From positions 23,085,681 to 23,149,680 of the forward strand of contig NC_088786.1 in NCBI RefSeq assembly GCF_949628265.1: a stretch of 64,000 nt of DNA. The letters run 5' to 3'. Below are positions 47,666 through 62,092 of the stretch, piece after piece (position 1 is the first letter of the stretch; every line of letters begins with the position of its first letter). The notes under the pieces were generated by a model. It was not told where the DNA came from, made no database searches, and saw only the letters and a list, made by a program, of their open reading frames with translations. Position numbers and translations under genes: made by a program. This DNA comes from Cloeon dipterum (Eukaryota; Arthropoda; Insecta; Ephemeroptera; Baetidae).

Positions 47666-50600
47666 GATTTGAATAAGCTCCAGCAGGAGTGACGGGCACT
47701 GTTTTCGGGATTTAGGGTGTGTTCCTCTCAAGTGTTTGAAGGGGGTTCCATTTGATTACCGACCTCGTCAATGCGACTTTTTATAAACAGAAATTTTCTT
47801 TGGAGATAAGCAGACGGAACACATAAATATTCATTAAGTGCCGCATGCTCCATCGAGGAAACTCAACCTGCTGAGCTAATTTATTAGGGAATGCTTTTTA
47901 CTTTTCAGAATAAAAAAATCAGATTGGACGCTGCCTCCTTTATTATCGCAAGCGACTTAATTTATATGTAATTTAGTCGTGCCGCTAGGAAAAATGGTTT
48001 TATAAAAATAGGGATTCGGGAATCCGCAGCGGTCGCTTTTTTACGGAAATGCCGCGCCGGCTATAATAGGCCTTATCTGTTTTGGCATCTTTTTATAACC
48101 CCAAAACGTGGCTGGAATTCTTTAGAAATAATTACGCACGGCGTCTCAAATAAAGACTTAGCGCCGCGAGGACGAATCAATATTCGAACACTTTAACCCA
48201 TTAAGTCGTAAATTGGGTGTGGTGAAGCTCAAGTCGGGCTGTGTTTTTGTTTGAAAGTCAGATCAATACGTTTGTGAGTGCGGGGGAGCAGGACAGGTAG
48301 CCCTCCCAATGATATTATAGGATGGGAAAATCATCCCTCTGGAACCAAACTGCGTTTCCCCCTGCCCATGCGTATTAAAGTGTGAGAGCAGCGACTGGAA
48401 AAGTTGTTAAATGTGAGAGTGCCTCCGCCTAAATTTAGCGGAAATACTTCCGAAAGTGCGAGGCGACACCTTTCGCACTCATGAGACTGGTATAATTAGC
48501 CGTCTTTCAGGGGGGCACTAATAAATTTTGATATGCGGCAGCCAATTAGCGGCGACGTTTGTGTGTATTTTTTCATCAGTGGCACTCACCCCCTTGTAAT
48601 GAAATATTAAAAAGAGAGCGATGCGCCGGCCCACGTGGTAACCGGCTGCTGGAAGGGTGTGTGCTTCCAGTGCATACCGAGGGTGGATGTCGAGGGAATG
48701 TTGCAGTTTCCATGGTAACCGCCACTATAGTGCCGCTGGATGTGGACGAACGCCGGCGTTGCGCCGCGAGTGCACGCAGCACACGTTCTCCTAAAGGGGG
48801 AGAGCAAGAGCACCGTACAGGCACCATTCAGCCAGAATGAGAGGGTAACTTTTTAAAGTACTTTGGTGATACCGGCGTGAGCAAGAGGGTGTGTACCGAG
48901 AAAAGAAACCCCCGCGCGCCCCAACCCCATTTCCTTGGCACTATCTTTCTTGGGCGTATAAACTTTTCCGGCCACGCTATCCTTTCTCTCTTTGTTGTTT
49001 TGAATTTCGCGGAGAGCGCGCATATAAACGTTTTCCCAGTGGCTGTGTTTTTACTGGATGGAAAAAAGGCTCTCCAGGATGGAAACATCCCCTTGTCAAT
49101 ATTTGTGTTCGTGTCCAAAAAGAGTACAATAAAATTTGCTGGGCTGGCATGCCGAGCAAATATTTGGTTGTTGGAAAAATTTGCTCTCGTGAAAATCGTA
49201 GTCAAATCACGACGCGATGATTTATGCAAACAAACACAACGTGCCAGGGGTTGCGGAATTTAAGCCTCGCAATCAGTGTGCGTGATTATCGTGATTAAGC
49301 CAGCGAGTCGGGCGTTAAATCAATCGCATAATCTGCAGGGGTCTGCATTTTTAACGAGTGCGTGTCAATTGGTGTGCAATTATGAGCGAATTACTCGCAA
49401 GGTCGCGACCCATGCATTCATTTTTATGGGCAGGACTTAAATCGGCGATAAAGACGAGAATGTAATTTAGCGGCTCTTTTAGCATCTGGCTGATACGAAT
49501 ATGTACATAGAAAACAGAGCAGTTTCAAAGCACCCTTCCCTTAAATGCATTTGGCATCCTCACTCCTTCTAAATTGAAGGGAGACTGAGGGAGAAGCACT
49601 ATTTCTCTCTATTGATTGTAAAGTGGTCATGAGTTTAATCCAAATACTCCGCCAACCTAAAACCGCGCCGGTGGTGGTGGATCATCCCCTGTCCCTTATC
49701 GCAGTGCAAACACGCGCTCAAAAACAGCGTACAGTCGCCAATCTACAAAAAGCGCCTCCTGCTTTGCTCTGGCCCCTGTCCAAAAGCCGTTAATTGAGTT
49801 TTTGTTGTTTTGAATGAAAAAAGAGATGAAACACTAGGAAAATTGCGGAAAACACTCAGTTGTGTGTCTCCATCAACAAAGTGTGGTTCTATTTGGCAAG
49901 CAGTAGCCACGGCAACCCCCAGAATTCTTTCCTCCGCCACCCTCCTGACACGACAAATCTGGACAAAATAATAAAGCCAGTCTGCTTTTATCTGCTCTCG
50001 CCAAATGTGTTCCCGTGTGTTCTTTGTCCGGCACCTTTCGCCCCATTTATTTCCTTCCTCTCTCCCCGCGTAGCACTCAGCACGCTGCTTTTATCTGAAA
50101 AATTTACGGAGAGCTAACGGTAATAACGTTGGTTTATTGTGCCGAAAATCATAAAATTTGCGCCAAAGGCCGTGAAATGATAATCCAATTGGCAGGGATG
50201 AAAATTTATCCAATGTATGTGCATCAGCACAAAATCAAATTGATGCAATGTAACGAGTTTTATCTGCCGGGGTAACGACTGGTCGTGGAAACTGACGACT
50301 CTTGATGCCAAAGCGCCCAGCAGCATGCCTCGCTAATTGCATACGATGTGAAATTATCTCTCGCCAAACAGAGCAAGCAATTATAACGGCGGACGCGAAT
50401 TTTTCCTCTCCGTGCTTTGGTAGATCAGAGACGCTCCATCCCCGCTAAACTTTATATTAAAAAATGTTTTAAATAGATAAAACATCTTTATTGAAATAAA
50501 GTGCCAAGTTTTTTGACCCAATCTGAACAGCGTTACACTATCACGGATGGATCTTTACCCAAAAAATGTCGACCTAATCTCCTCTCGAGCATCTTAATGT

Positions 50601-53600
50601 GAAAAAGAGCTGGGTTGCGAGAGCAAACAGGCTATTCGTTTGCAAATTTGCTTGGTGGTCTGTCCTTCAAAAGCATCCAGCAGTGCCGCGCGCGTTTTAA
50701 TTTATTCCATACATGGCTTGGTGAGAAGGATAATAAACGTCTGAGCGTGGAATTCTATTAAACTGCATGGTCGCATTTTTCCTTCCATCCTATGTGCTCT
50801 ATTTTAATGATCATTGACAGCATGCGTACAAAAAAAGTAGAATTTGCTCTGAATGCATTGCGTGAACGGTTTTAAGACAGCTCTACAACCAACAGCTACC
50901 ATTAAATAAAAACTAAAAATATACATGAGCACATGTTGATTTATTCAGGTTAATTGTTAATGCATTTTCAAAGTCGATTCCAGCAGCTGCTGATAAGCCG
51001 GCCTAACACAATAAAACAATAAAAGCCCCAGCGCGCAATATCTCAAAATTTATAAAGCCGCCACCTTAAAATATGTCGCTGTTCCGACTTCTTGACATGT
51101 AGCTCACAGCATCAAAGTCGCTCTCAATACCTTAAAAGAGAAGCCGAAGTTAAAAAGCCGGCGTCATGTTTCTTGCACGGGAACATTGAATTGTTCTGTG
51201 ATCAGCCACTACCATCAATGGAGATAAATAAACTGGCGGGACGGTTTTTCGTCTGTGCCGAGCCGCTCGATGGAACTGGAAAGCTCATTTGTAAACACGG
51301 CCCGTATATACGCACCGGTGTACCGTTAATGCCACTTAAGTGTCGTTTTGTCTCAAAAATATCAGGACGGAATCAAGTTGTCGTCTGCAGTTTTTCAGTG
51401 CGGAAAAAGAGGCGCCGGGTTGACGAACCAACCGCTTTTGTTCTTACGCAGCACCGATGTTCGTCATGTGTGTATTTGTATGCTGTCGTTACTCACATTT
51501 TCCAGCATGGCGAAACGCAAGGCTCTTGAATTACAGAAATACAACTCGCGAGTTTTCGTCAGAAACGACGTTGCAATGGTTTCCTCTTACAAATCCGAGA
51601 ATAGCACGCCGATCTGTTTATCTGCCGAGGATAATAATAATTGATGAGAGTAGGCGGGAAACCAATCAAGTGGGTGAAGCTGCTTGTTTGCGTTTGCACC
51701 AGCAGCGAGCTGCACTTGACGGACGGGGAGGAAACCGTTCGGGGAGGAAGACAGGCAGGCAGTTTGGTGGTGGAATGATTTTCAATTGCCAAAGCCCGTT
51801 TGCTTTGGTGAGTCAGCCAGGTGAATCGCGAAACCAGGGGGAGAGAAAATGTTTGTGCTCTTCTCGCTTCGGCTCGATGCACTGCACGCTGGGTTAATGA
51901 AATAAATTTTCCCAACGTCGGCTCTCAGTGAATTAAATTTATGAGAGGCTAGTTCTCAAGAGATGCACTCACTTCCTCTCGTTATTCATTCGGCCCAACA
52001 TTTATTTCCTCCTCGTTTGATTCACTCCGTGACACAATGAATTCCGTCTGCGTCATTGACCGTGTTAAAACACTTTCAGTTGCCTTTATTATTGCCGCCG
52101 GCCAATACTGTAAATTGCTAGTTTGATCGCGGTTTCTGAGAATTCAATCATCTTTTGCTCCCCGTTTCATACTTCAGCAGAGTTTTTTGCCGTTATTAAC
52201 TTTTCGCGTTTTGTGCACCCGGACGGAGATTCTCTCATCAGTCGTGTGTCAGCAGATGAATGAAAATACAGTAATTGCGAGCAAGGGGATCAAAGTAATA
52301 TCCTTGCGCAAGCAAGTAGCTGCTGCCGGCAGTTAATTTTCATCTATCGCGGTCGTAATAAAAGAATGAATAAGCTCTCTTTGTCATCCCAACCGGTCGC
52401 TAATGAACTCGCTACGCTTTTGACCGACCAAAATTTGACTGAATGTTTTGCAACCTCATCTCGCACGCACGGTTGTGCGATTCTCCACGCATTCACGACG
52501 GAATTCCTTTGGGGCCGGATCCCTTTTTGCAGTGTCGGCATGTTTGCATTGTACATTGTTGTATATGCGTCTAAAAGGGAAACAAGAGAAGTAATTACTC
52601 TCGCTTGGGTCCGTCCGCCTTTTTTGTGCGAACATTGCAGTTTGCCGGTTGCAGTCAAGGCCGAAATATACGAAACTCGTTTGGATATAACTTTTTCATT
52701 TCTGATAATTACAACCTCTCAAGAGATAAATAAATTCAATCAAGAATGAGTAAGAATAACAAACATTCCTAGAGAAAGAAGCCAAACTAATCTATCTGCA
52801 ATAAAATGCTGTTATTCGCAAAACAAAACCTATAATTTGGGAGTTCTCTCGCGTGATCACGTTACAGCTCTGCATCTACGTGAAACATTCCTGTCGTCAA
52901 GTTGTTTTCGAGGCTGTAAACTTTTAGTGCAAATATAAAAATACGTCGCCTAGCCTTAGCGTCGTCTTTTCTCACTTGGTCATAAAGCGGGTACAACTTG
53001 GGTCAGATTTTTTAAACTAGCAAGGTGAGGGCCGCGTAAAAACTATGTGCTACCAGCAACCAACAGGTTGTTTCTGCCGACAAAGTCACGTACACGGTCA
53101 CGCGGTTGCACTCGCTTCTCTATTTTCGTAATCTTCTCGTGGGTGCCAAGCACAAAGATGAGCCAAGAACTAATTTAAATAATGGCGGGCGCCTTCTAAA
53201 CGAAAATGAAATTCCAGACAATTACGTTGGGTTTGGTGTTAGCGTGACTTTTGCCGCTCCTCCCCTTGCTACCGAACCACAGGGCAATTACCGGCAAAAC
53301 GATTAGTGGAAAGTTTTTAAGGGAAAATCCTGCAAGCTTACGTTATTTAGTTTCCAACTCAATATGATTGTCATGTTAATTTCTCACGTGTATAGGAACA
53401 ATTAATACTGCGTGATTAATAGAAAGTATCGCGGCTGCGGTCAGCAGCTTCTGGAAAGTGCGACACGAGGTAATTATTAGCACAACCTGAATTTAGTAAA
53501 AATCAGATAAATCACTTTATATGGCCGATCCGGCACTTTCATCCAACAAGTAAACCTGTTTTGCCGTAAATAAGCACCACGCCATGCATTTTTAATGACG

Positions 53601-54185
53601 AATTGAAGAACAAAGTGACTCATCGTCTCTCTCACTATCCCCAAGATCAAAGCGCATCTTACCGGTGCGGTGCATGCGGCCAAATGAGGCCGCTGATCCG
53701 CTTCAAACTTCCGAATACAACCGATGCTTGACGCAGGGTACACCAAAATAAGCCAGTCGTGATTGAGTTTTGAGCACGTTGAGAAGTGAGGGCAAACCAA
53801 GCGTGGACAATCGCGCGCTCTTTGATCCGCACAGACCTGTGTTTTGTGTTTCTGTCATGCACATTTAATCAACTGTGCGTTCGCCTTCCTGCTGGCGTTT
53901 CTACGTGGTTTGCGCACAAGACGAGTGCTTTACCTGTAATCGCACTTCTCGCGCAGCCATTGTTCTCCTCACGGCATTTGTTTGCTCGCTTTGAAGCTTG
54001 CTCACTGGCCTGGATACCAAAACAAATACATGCTGTGCGGGTAGTATAATAATTGCTTTTCGTGAGGAAAGGGGCTGCTTTATTAAGTCGTGCACCACGT
54101 GCATCCATCGCACGGCTGGTTTGTGTGGCAAGTTGGCAAGCCGAAATTTCGGTTTCGGGAAGACCGAAATCGATAAGCCGCGTGT

Positions 54186-54209
54186 CGTGCTGTCTCTTCC
54201 GACAGCACG
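54186..54209. other. Small GC-rich hairpin
   Basis: CGTGCTGTC (54186-54194) pairs perfectly with GACAGCACG (54201-54209) across a 6-base loop. With a small bulge, outer CGCG pairs extend the stem to roughly 18 bp. It is too short for a confident microRNA precursor. Confidence 0.45.
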
Positions 54210-57200
54210 CGACTCGCGAGTTTCTCGTCTGCCGCTGGAAATAAATAATTCAGCGTGAGACGACTCACCCTTTGTGTCAAAGGAGAGCTCGAATACGGAA
54301 TTGGAAAGCCGAAGGGGATGCTGCCGCAAATCCTATAATAGAAGGTTGTTATTTGCCGGCGGCGTCAAGGAAGGAGTTGGTTTATTCCGCGCACCGTTGA
54401 AAAGGGTTTCTAAACCAACGAGAGTGTTGCTGTCAATCACGACACGCAATTGCACGATGTTCGCAAAACTTTTTCTGCCTCGAAGCGAAAGCAACTTTTT
54501 GAGCGTGCGAGCATTTTGACGCCGTTTAATCTCGCCTCAATTCCCTTTCGGCTGGAAACAATTTTTTTGCCACCAACGTTTTATCACCGGTGTGAGACTG
54601 GCTATTAGCAGTTAATTTCCCTCACGGCTGCTCATGTTTTTGCCTCATATTGATCGCCTCCCACGCAGATCCCTCTTTTTCTAGATGAAGGATTCCTTTC
54701 ATTCTTTCTTCCTTCTTTTTCCCTATGCACTCTCGTATAAAATGGACGCGCGAGAAACTCGAGTTTTGTGTCTTGCATCGCGTAATTACAGCTGCTGCCA
54801 AGCGGATTTTCCTCACTCACCCTGCTGCCGCCGCTATTCTTTACTCGCAGGAGGCAGTACGTAATATTCTCTGCTAGCTGCCCTTCACGACTGCATTATC
54901 GATCCCTCGGCAGCCCCCGAGAAGAACTCGCTTGTTGCCTTGCATTTCGCAATCAAATCCTTTTCTCGCTGCCACAAAACAGCGACGAACGAGCTCTGAA
55001 TCGCCAAACGGATCTACCAGGCGACCTTTCCTGCTTTCCCGGGGATTTGTTCTGAAAGAGGGTGGAAATAAATTGTGCGCCTCGGGGAAAAAGTACAGAC
55101 CGCCTGCTTGACATTTGAAGTGCCTCGAAAGGTTTTGACGGCAGCGTTGCTTGTTTTTGGGTTCCAGTGAGCAGACTCGTTATTAAAAGGTGCTCATTAG
55201 ATGTCTGTAGAGGTCAGGGCAGGGGGAATCAGGGCGGCAAGAATACCTCTGGGAAATTTTTTAAGTCGAGCAAAAGTGGAAAAAGAGAAGAGTGGGTTCT
55301 TTGTCTGAACTTTCATGCGGTGAACATCAAGTGAGCCGGTGATAATTATTAAAATGTGCAAGTATGAATGCGTGGTTGGAAAAGGGGGATATCACAAGGG
55401 ACGCCGGAAAAATGGCGCAGCTCGGAGGGAGCGGCGTGTAATGTGATTAAAAGCCAATGTCTTTGCCTGTAGCTCACTTCATTAGGCGGGTTTGATGGGG
55501 AGAATAATAATTGTTTCTCCAGAGAGGGACGCAGAAGTTCGGAAATTCATTTTCATTAAGGATGAATTTATGTGTGTGATAAAAAGAGGCCGTTAATGTT
55601 TTACGGTGCTTTTGATCCGAGTGAATTTGAGTGAATTTGTAAAAGCGTGTACGACTGATGTGCGATATAAATCAGAGCCCAGCTGCAGCTCGAAAAAATC
55701 CATTCGCAGCTTGCTTTTGGATAACAGGAGCGTTGCTTGCTCTCTTGGTCCCTCCTTTTATGTCAAAATAATAAAAGATTGTCATCACTTCCCACCACAG
55801 CTCACAGAGCTTCTCTTTGTTGGAATAATGACCATCAGCAAAGGAAGGAAACAACGCGAGAGGGAGCTTTCCTTTGAAGATTTTGCTCTAAGCACGGTGA
55901 CTTCCCTGTCCCCACAGCGCGCAGAACGCTTATTTTGGAGTAATGATCTTATATCTCTCCTCAGAGACGAATAATATTTACATGACCGCCCATTACAGCG
56001 GCATTTTTGGTGCACCAACTTGCGTCGAATGAATTGCGTGGACGACCTTCGCTTAAAAAGCGCCGCCAGCAAGTTTTGCCTGTTTGAGGCTGACTGCCGC
56101 ATATTTTCCAGTTGCTTGTTCGTTTTTCTCTTTTGCAAGTCGCTTGTCTTCATTTTGACACATCATCTTTCTTACGTGTGGAGCAACTCACGCACCTTGC
56201 GTCACTTTGTCGGAACGCTTCACTCTTTCATGATCTGAAAATTATATGCATTTGGCGTTGGATTCAACCAACATTGTTCTTTACGTCGGAATCCGAATTT
56301 ATAAAACTACGGTTGTTCTGAAATTCAATAAGTCTGAATGCCTGACTGCATTCCTCGGTAATTGGCTTGAACACAGCAAATAAGGAATAAAATAATAAAG
56401 ACATTCACAGAAGGTTGAGCGGGTTCAACACTGCTTCGCTTTTATACCTCAATTCTGAATTTCAAATGTTTTAGCATTGAAAGATTGTCACTTAAATATT
56501 GAAGAGTTATAAATCATTAAAAAAATCGGAACCGCCCCAACCAAGTTCATCGCTATACACTCAGCCTCCTCCGCTTGGTTGTTTCCAACAGACTCTAAAT
56601 ATTCATTCGCTTTTCATCAAGTGCACGGACGAATCATGATTCCACGCACGTAACCCCGAGTCGCTTCATGTGGCGGAATAAAGAGCGACGGGCGAATGCA
56701 CCCCTGCGCCCATGGAGACGCGAGGAAATTGAAATCCCAGTTGAATCGGGGGTTGCGAGCCAGAGCCTGCAGGCGAAATTTCCATATCCATCTGGGGTGT
56801 TGCATTAACCAAACTGCAGTGTCACGCTCGTATCGGTAAGACGTAAATATCTCATTTCAGAAATTTGGATTTCCGTTGTTTTCTTGCAACCAAGATTTGC
56901 GATCGAGGAGGCTGTAATTACGGGGACAATATAATTTCATTAGGGCGCCGCGTCGTCCCGGATGGCCGAAATTAATTAAAATATCGCTGGCGCGGCGGCG
57001 TTGTTATGTGTGGGGTTGGACGCCGGTCTGCTAAAATTTGCATTTTCTCTGCAGAGAGCGAGCGAGAGAGGCTGCGCCTGACACACCCTGATATTACAGC
57101 CCTCGCGGGTGAAATTTCCAATGCGTATACACTCCCTCCGTTTTCACATGCACAACTCATAAGCACAAAATAATAAATATTTTATCACTCTTTTTGTTTT

Positions 57201-59032
57201 TCCACTTCTATTTTCGATTTTGAAACCACCCTTTGGTTTTTCAGCAATGAATGAAATATTGACGTTCTGTGAGTGCACAAAGTGTCGATTACACAACGTA
57301 GAGTACTGCGTAGGAGGAGACTGGTTTTTATTAACTATTAAAGGCTCTTTTCCAAGTTCAGTGAGGCACCCCTTGAATAAACAAAAGCGGAAATAAAGCA
57401 ATAATAAGCCTACTCCTGCGCTCCCTCCTTCGTTTCCCTGCTGGTACAGCAGGAGGCACAGTTGTGACAGGTGTTTTTTTTCTCTCCCCCGATAATAACT
57501 CTCTCTGCGCGGCAACCCGGAATTCTAATAAATCAGCTGGCAGTTCGCAATTAAGTCTGCCCAAATTCGGAGAAAGGGAGTGGAAAGGCAAAGTGAAAAG
57601 TGCATTTTCGTCGGCCGCCTTAACAAGCTCCAGTTTTGGTCCCCTAAGTCAACCATCGGCGTGGCAGGCGCGCGTTGGTGAAGCATTAAAACGGCGGCGA
57701 TCATTATTATTCCGATCGCCCACGCAGATGTTTAACAACTCTTAACACCAAACTTGAATAATTGAGCGTGTGTGCGTGTGTGAAATAATCGGCCGGCACA
57801 GCTGTGCTCCATGAAATTGCTTTTCAAGAGTGCATTGCATATTGTGCCTGCGTGCTTAATTAGTTGCCGGCTGGTCCATATTTTAGACGGGAAGGTGCGA
57901 GATTATGTTATCGTGGGTGGGTTGATATTTGAGACTGAGGCTCCGATTTCACACTAGCATGCTGCAGGATGAGATGGAATGTGGGAGGTGGGTTCTTGCG
58001 GTTTTAACGAAGAAAGTTTTGAATTATGGGCCGACAGGCTAATTGTTATGCTCGGATCTTTCCTCAGATTAAACAAGAAAGTTGCCGAACAAAATTTAAA
58101 AGGCAAGAACTTTGATGGTGTTCAATTTTTGCATCAGTTAATTTATTTTCCCAGCTAACTTAAAATATATATGGCTTTATCACATTTACTTTGAAGGCCC
58201 GGCCGCGTGGGCAACGAAGAATCGCCTCAAAATGAAAATTGATGCATCCCACAAATCAAACAATTTTCGCGCGAGTCATGGGGACGCGGCACGCACTACA
58301 CAGCCAACAATTACGCTTGACAAGTGTGACATCATGCAGAGAGTGTGTAATTGGCTTCAGCACTCCCGAATGAGGCTCGTGTGATTAGTATCCTGGTAGA
58401 AAAGAGATTGGTTTGTCTATTGAAAGTGAACAGAACCCTTTTGCATTAGCGCATACCAAAAAAGAGTGCGCCACCGCAGCGAACAGCTATGGAAAGCAAA
58501 CATCCAGGAATAATTTATATTGTCAACTGTGTAGCTCAATGCTTCAGACCTTTGGATTTTCAATCCCCTCTATATTTTGTTGCGCAGCAGAAAAGAATAG
58601 GATCGATTTTTGAACGACGTACAAAAATAGCTTCCCAGGCGTGCTCATCTGCCGTTCTAGGGATAGGAAAACAACGGTCATACTATCCGTGTTGAACTAT
58701 CAATTATGCTAATGAGAATGGAGTCGCTTTTGTTCTTGGCAAGCTTTTATCTCGCATCTTGTTCCATTTGCAGTATACCCTTGACAGCGAACAGAATAAC
58801 GAGCGAGCATTGAATTTTGCAAATTAGCCTGCCACCTCACTGCCCTATTTTCGTATCTGCACTCATCTCGATAATGACCAACACAAGAACGAGTCGGAGC
58901 AGTAAAAGCGATTGCAGTGTTTACATGCTGTGTGTGACCTAATCGTCAGGGGCACAATGTAACAAACTTGCATACAGCTCGCGTACGCTCCTTGATGACG
59001 AGTTCAGTTCGCGGAAAACTGCGACGAAGGGA

Positions 59033-59038
59033 TATAAA
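59033..59038 (+). promoter_or_regulatory. Isolated TATA-like site
   Basis: TATAAA in GC-rich surroundings has an initiator-like TTAGTGAG about 35 bases downstream. No coding exon follows nearby, so it could serve a non-coding transcript or a gene with a distant coding start, or be chance. Confidence 0.2.
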
Positions 59039-62019
59039 TCGCCTGGACCTCAGGTGGAACTTAGTGAGCACCGACAAGCTTCACGTTTATAAATCTACTT
59101 AGGCTTTAAATGCGTCATCAAACGTGACATTCGCACAGAAACATGAGAGTGCAATCGGACCTTTTTTGTTCTTCACGCACCGCGCAATTGTTCATTTCAT
59201 TGCTATTCTCGCCAAGTGCATCACTTCATTCAATATTTATGTTTATTTGCGGATTTCACAATATGTGTTTGTCTTTCGTGCCGTAAAAACGCAAAGCTAT
59301 TGTAAGAAAGTGGCACCTAAAAACGTGCGAAACGCAAATAGCTTTCAAACTACCTGCTGCTGAAGGAGAAAAAGAGTCTAAACTCAAGAGTGTAGTTTCG
59401 AGAAGTGTGCGCGTTTTGTCTTCTGAACAAAAGGGTTGCCTTTTTTGCTGTTGCTTCTGCATAGCTGGCTCGACAACTCGAATTTAAAGCAAGCGACGTC
59501 GCTTTTTGTTATTACTGTTTGGTCATTAAAATTATTCCTGCGTCCTTTAATCTTTTGTTCTGTGCTAGCAGACGAGTAGTGCAAGTTATAAAATTAAAAA
59601 GGAGGAACGAGCTGCCGTCTTCCTCGAAATAACGAGCGGCACCAGAAAGTTCCCCTTGTTATTTCCAAATAATAACACACGCCTCGGCTATTTAATTAGA
59701 CCTCTGTGGTTGCTGCTACTGGAGAATGCCACAAGCTTATAATATAATCCCCACAATCTTATGCATGCTAGACGATTATTGGTCGTCACATTCAGACACT
59801 GACGATTTAATTTGCCTCTCAAAGATGTGCATTTAACCGCGGTGCTGCAGTATTTTAGCGTTAGAATTGCGAGGTAATAGCGTTCAACGGAGAGATTTAA
59901 TCAGCCGTTCTAACGCAAAGGAAAAGTGATTAAATGAGTGCAGCAGGTGTGTTATTATGTATTGGAAATTATATCCATTCAGGTTAATTACACTTTCAAC
60001 TTCACTCAATACAACTTCTAATCACTGTTAATTTACGGGCTGATAGCTGATGTCTACACAAATTGAACTAAATCGCAGGCAGTATTTTCTCTAAAATTTG
60101 CTAAGCTCAATATTTATGGTTAAATATCTTTGGCGAATGATCACCGTTGCTGTAACGAATGACTAATTTACTTCAACTACTCCCCTTTTTTCACCTTATT
60201 AATTTTTAACCACGATACAAATCTATAGAAACCTATATATCAATGAACAGACGAAAAACCATTAAAAATTAAATATACACGTGAAATCAAATGAAAATCA
60301 TGAAAATTTACTCCAACGGCATTATGAAATGATTTTCAAAATTTTTAATCACGTCAACTCTTCAACAATGAACTCTTATTTCAAAAGCCCCTTTCATCAA
60401 TCCCGACAGGCTTGGAGGCAACGGATATAACGCAAAGAGAGCAGCGGACACGCAGCTCGTGAGAGCATTAAAGGGGGCAGAAACACGACGACGCGCATTA
60501 GAAGCGTTGTTGGTGCGCGACGCTTCATTAGGACCGCGACAAGTGAGTTTCTCGTGATTGATGGCGCCTATGGACGCTTTGTGCGTGCGCGAGCCCGTCG
60601 TCACCCACGGAGCGAATTTATAGACGTGCACGTGAGCTGCAGTCTGCCCAATTGCTGCTGACCGCAAGCTAACAAGCTAGTTTTTCAAAATGATGAACGT
60701 AAATTAGGATAGCGTGCAATCAGCTAGAGTGATCCAGATAACCTTGTATCAAGTAATGGTAATTTAGTACAACAGAAATAGTAAGAAAACGTAAATTGAT
60801 AAAGAAATTGATTTTTTCATTATTTTTTGTAGAATGCTTGATCTGTTGTTAAGATCATTTTCAGCGCCCATAAAAGCAAGCCTGATTTGTTTGCCGAGCC
60901 GATGAGAAGACCCGTGGTGTAATTTATTGCAAAAGCAATCTAAATAAATATAAAGAATTTTTTTTATCAACACTCGTTTTTTTACTATTTCTGTTGTAAC
61001 AAGTTACCTTTTGCTTATTACAACCTAATCACTTTTACAATTTCTAAATATGACGTGATCTCTTCAGATGCAATTATGTGACAGCTGTTTTATTTCTGTA
61101 GCAGGCCCCATTATCCAAAACTGCCAGTCTCGCGTACAAAAAGCAGTTCCACGCTCGAAAAATTTCACTTAAAAGGGATCTCTAGCAGCGCCAAGCAAAA
61201 AACTGCCTTTTCTTTCTTCTCCATCTCTCGCTCTGCTTAAAAATTTCATTCAGCAGCGCAGAGCGCCGTCATCGCCAGCCAGGCTCCTTTCTTTTTCGAT
61301 ATGAAAACTTTCCTGCCGCCAAGTGAGTTTTTGCCAAGGGACAGATGCGGAATAAATCAAATGACAACTTGAATACCGTACACACACACACACTTTGCAT
61401 CAGCGAGAGAATAAATAATAGGCAGTCAAAGCAGTTCAGCGCTTTTCACAGCGTTTAGAAACGAGCACCTGCCTGCGAATGTGAAATTATATTCTATCTC
61501 GGGCAGCATCAGCAAAACAATGCCGACGAAGCACTTTAAATCATTATTTTGAACGTGCACATGCTGTAGTGAGGATCGGATTGGCGGACACACCCTCGCA
61601 GCACGGCTGATGTGAAAGGCCTCGGAGAGTGTTCTGCTTGGCAGCGAAAGAAAATATAGGAGCGCGATAAATTTCCATTTTAATGCCATTTAAGGTCACC
61701 CTGCAGTATTATATTATATACATATTAAACATGAATTTGCCCAGCGAGTAAGCATATCCATGCACACAGTGCTGATGCAAGCGCCAGGCTTTTTCTCTCC
61801 CTCTGTGTGCTGAATATCACGCTGGTGAAGTCATCATACGAGGCGCTCTTAAGCACATCGCAAACGGAGCCATAATACTATTCTAATGGAGGGTGTCGCT
61901 GGCGAATTATTACTTGTTATGTCACTGGCTCGCGGTTGCATCACATTAACGCGCACTTCAATAAAATGCTGCGTGTGCATTGCCGAGTTATGTTTTATGC
62001 TAATAATGCTGCATTGCTC

Positions 62020-62020
<1 letters not shown>

Positions 62021-62089
<69 letters not shown>
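62021..62089. repeat. (GA)n microsatellite, about 34 units
   Basis: An uninterrupted GA run of about 69 bases. It is the longest simple repeat in the window and a possible binding site for GAGA-type factors. The RE-rich and SL-rich frames across it are artefacts. Confidence 0.95.

Positions 62090-62092
<3 letters not shown>

Noticed and set aside
51092..51915. Open frames of 118-146 codons on both strands
   Set aside because: They overlap in several frames with no conserved motif or consistent splice sites; they fit chance in a GC-rich patch.
52366..52749. 127-codon plus-strand frame
   Set aside because: A hydrophobic middle segment is present, but there is no family resemblance, promoter or splice support.
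55606..55974. 122-codon plus-strand frame tested as a Mitoguardin exon
   Set aside because: No resemblance to the mitoguardin helical or C-terminal regions and no acceptor in the required phase.
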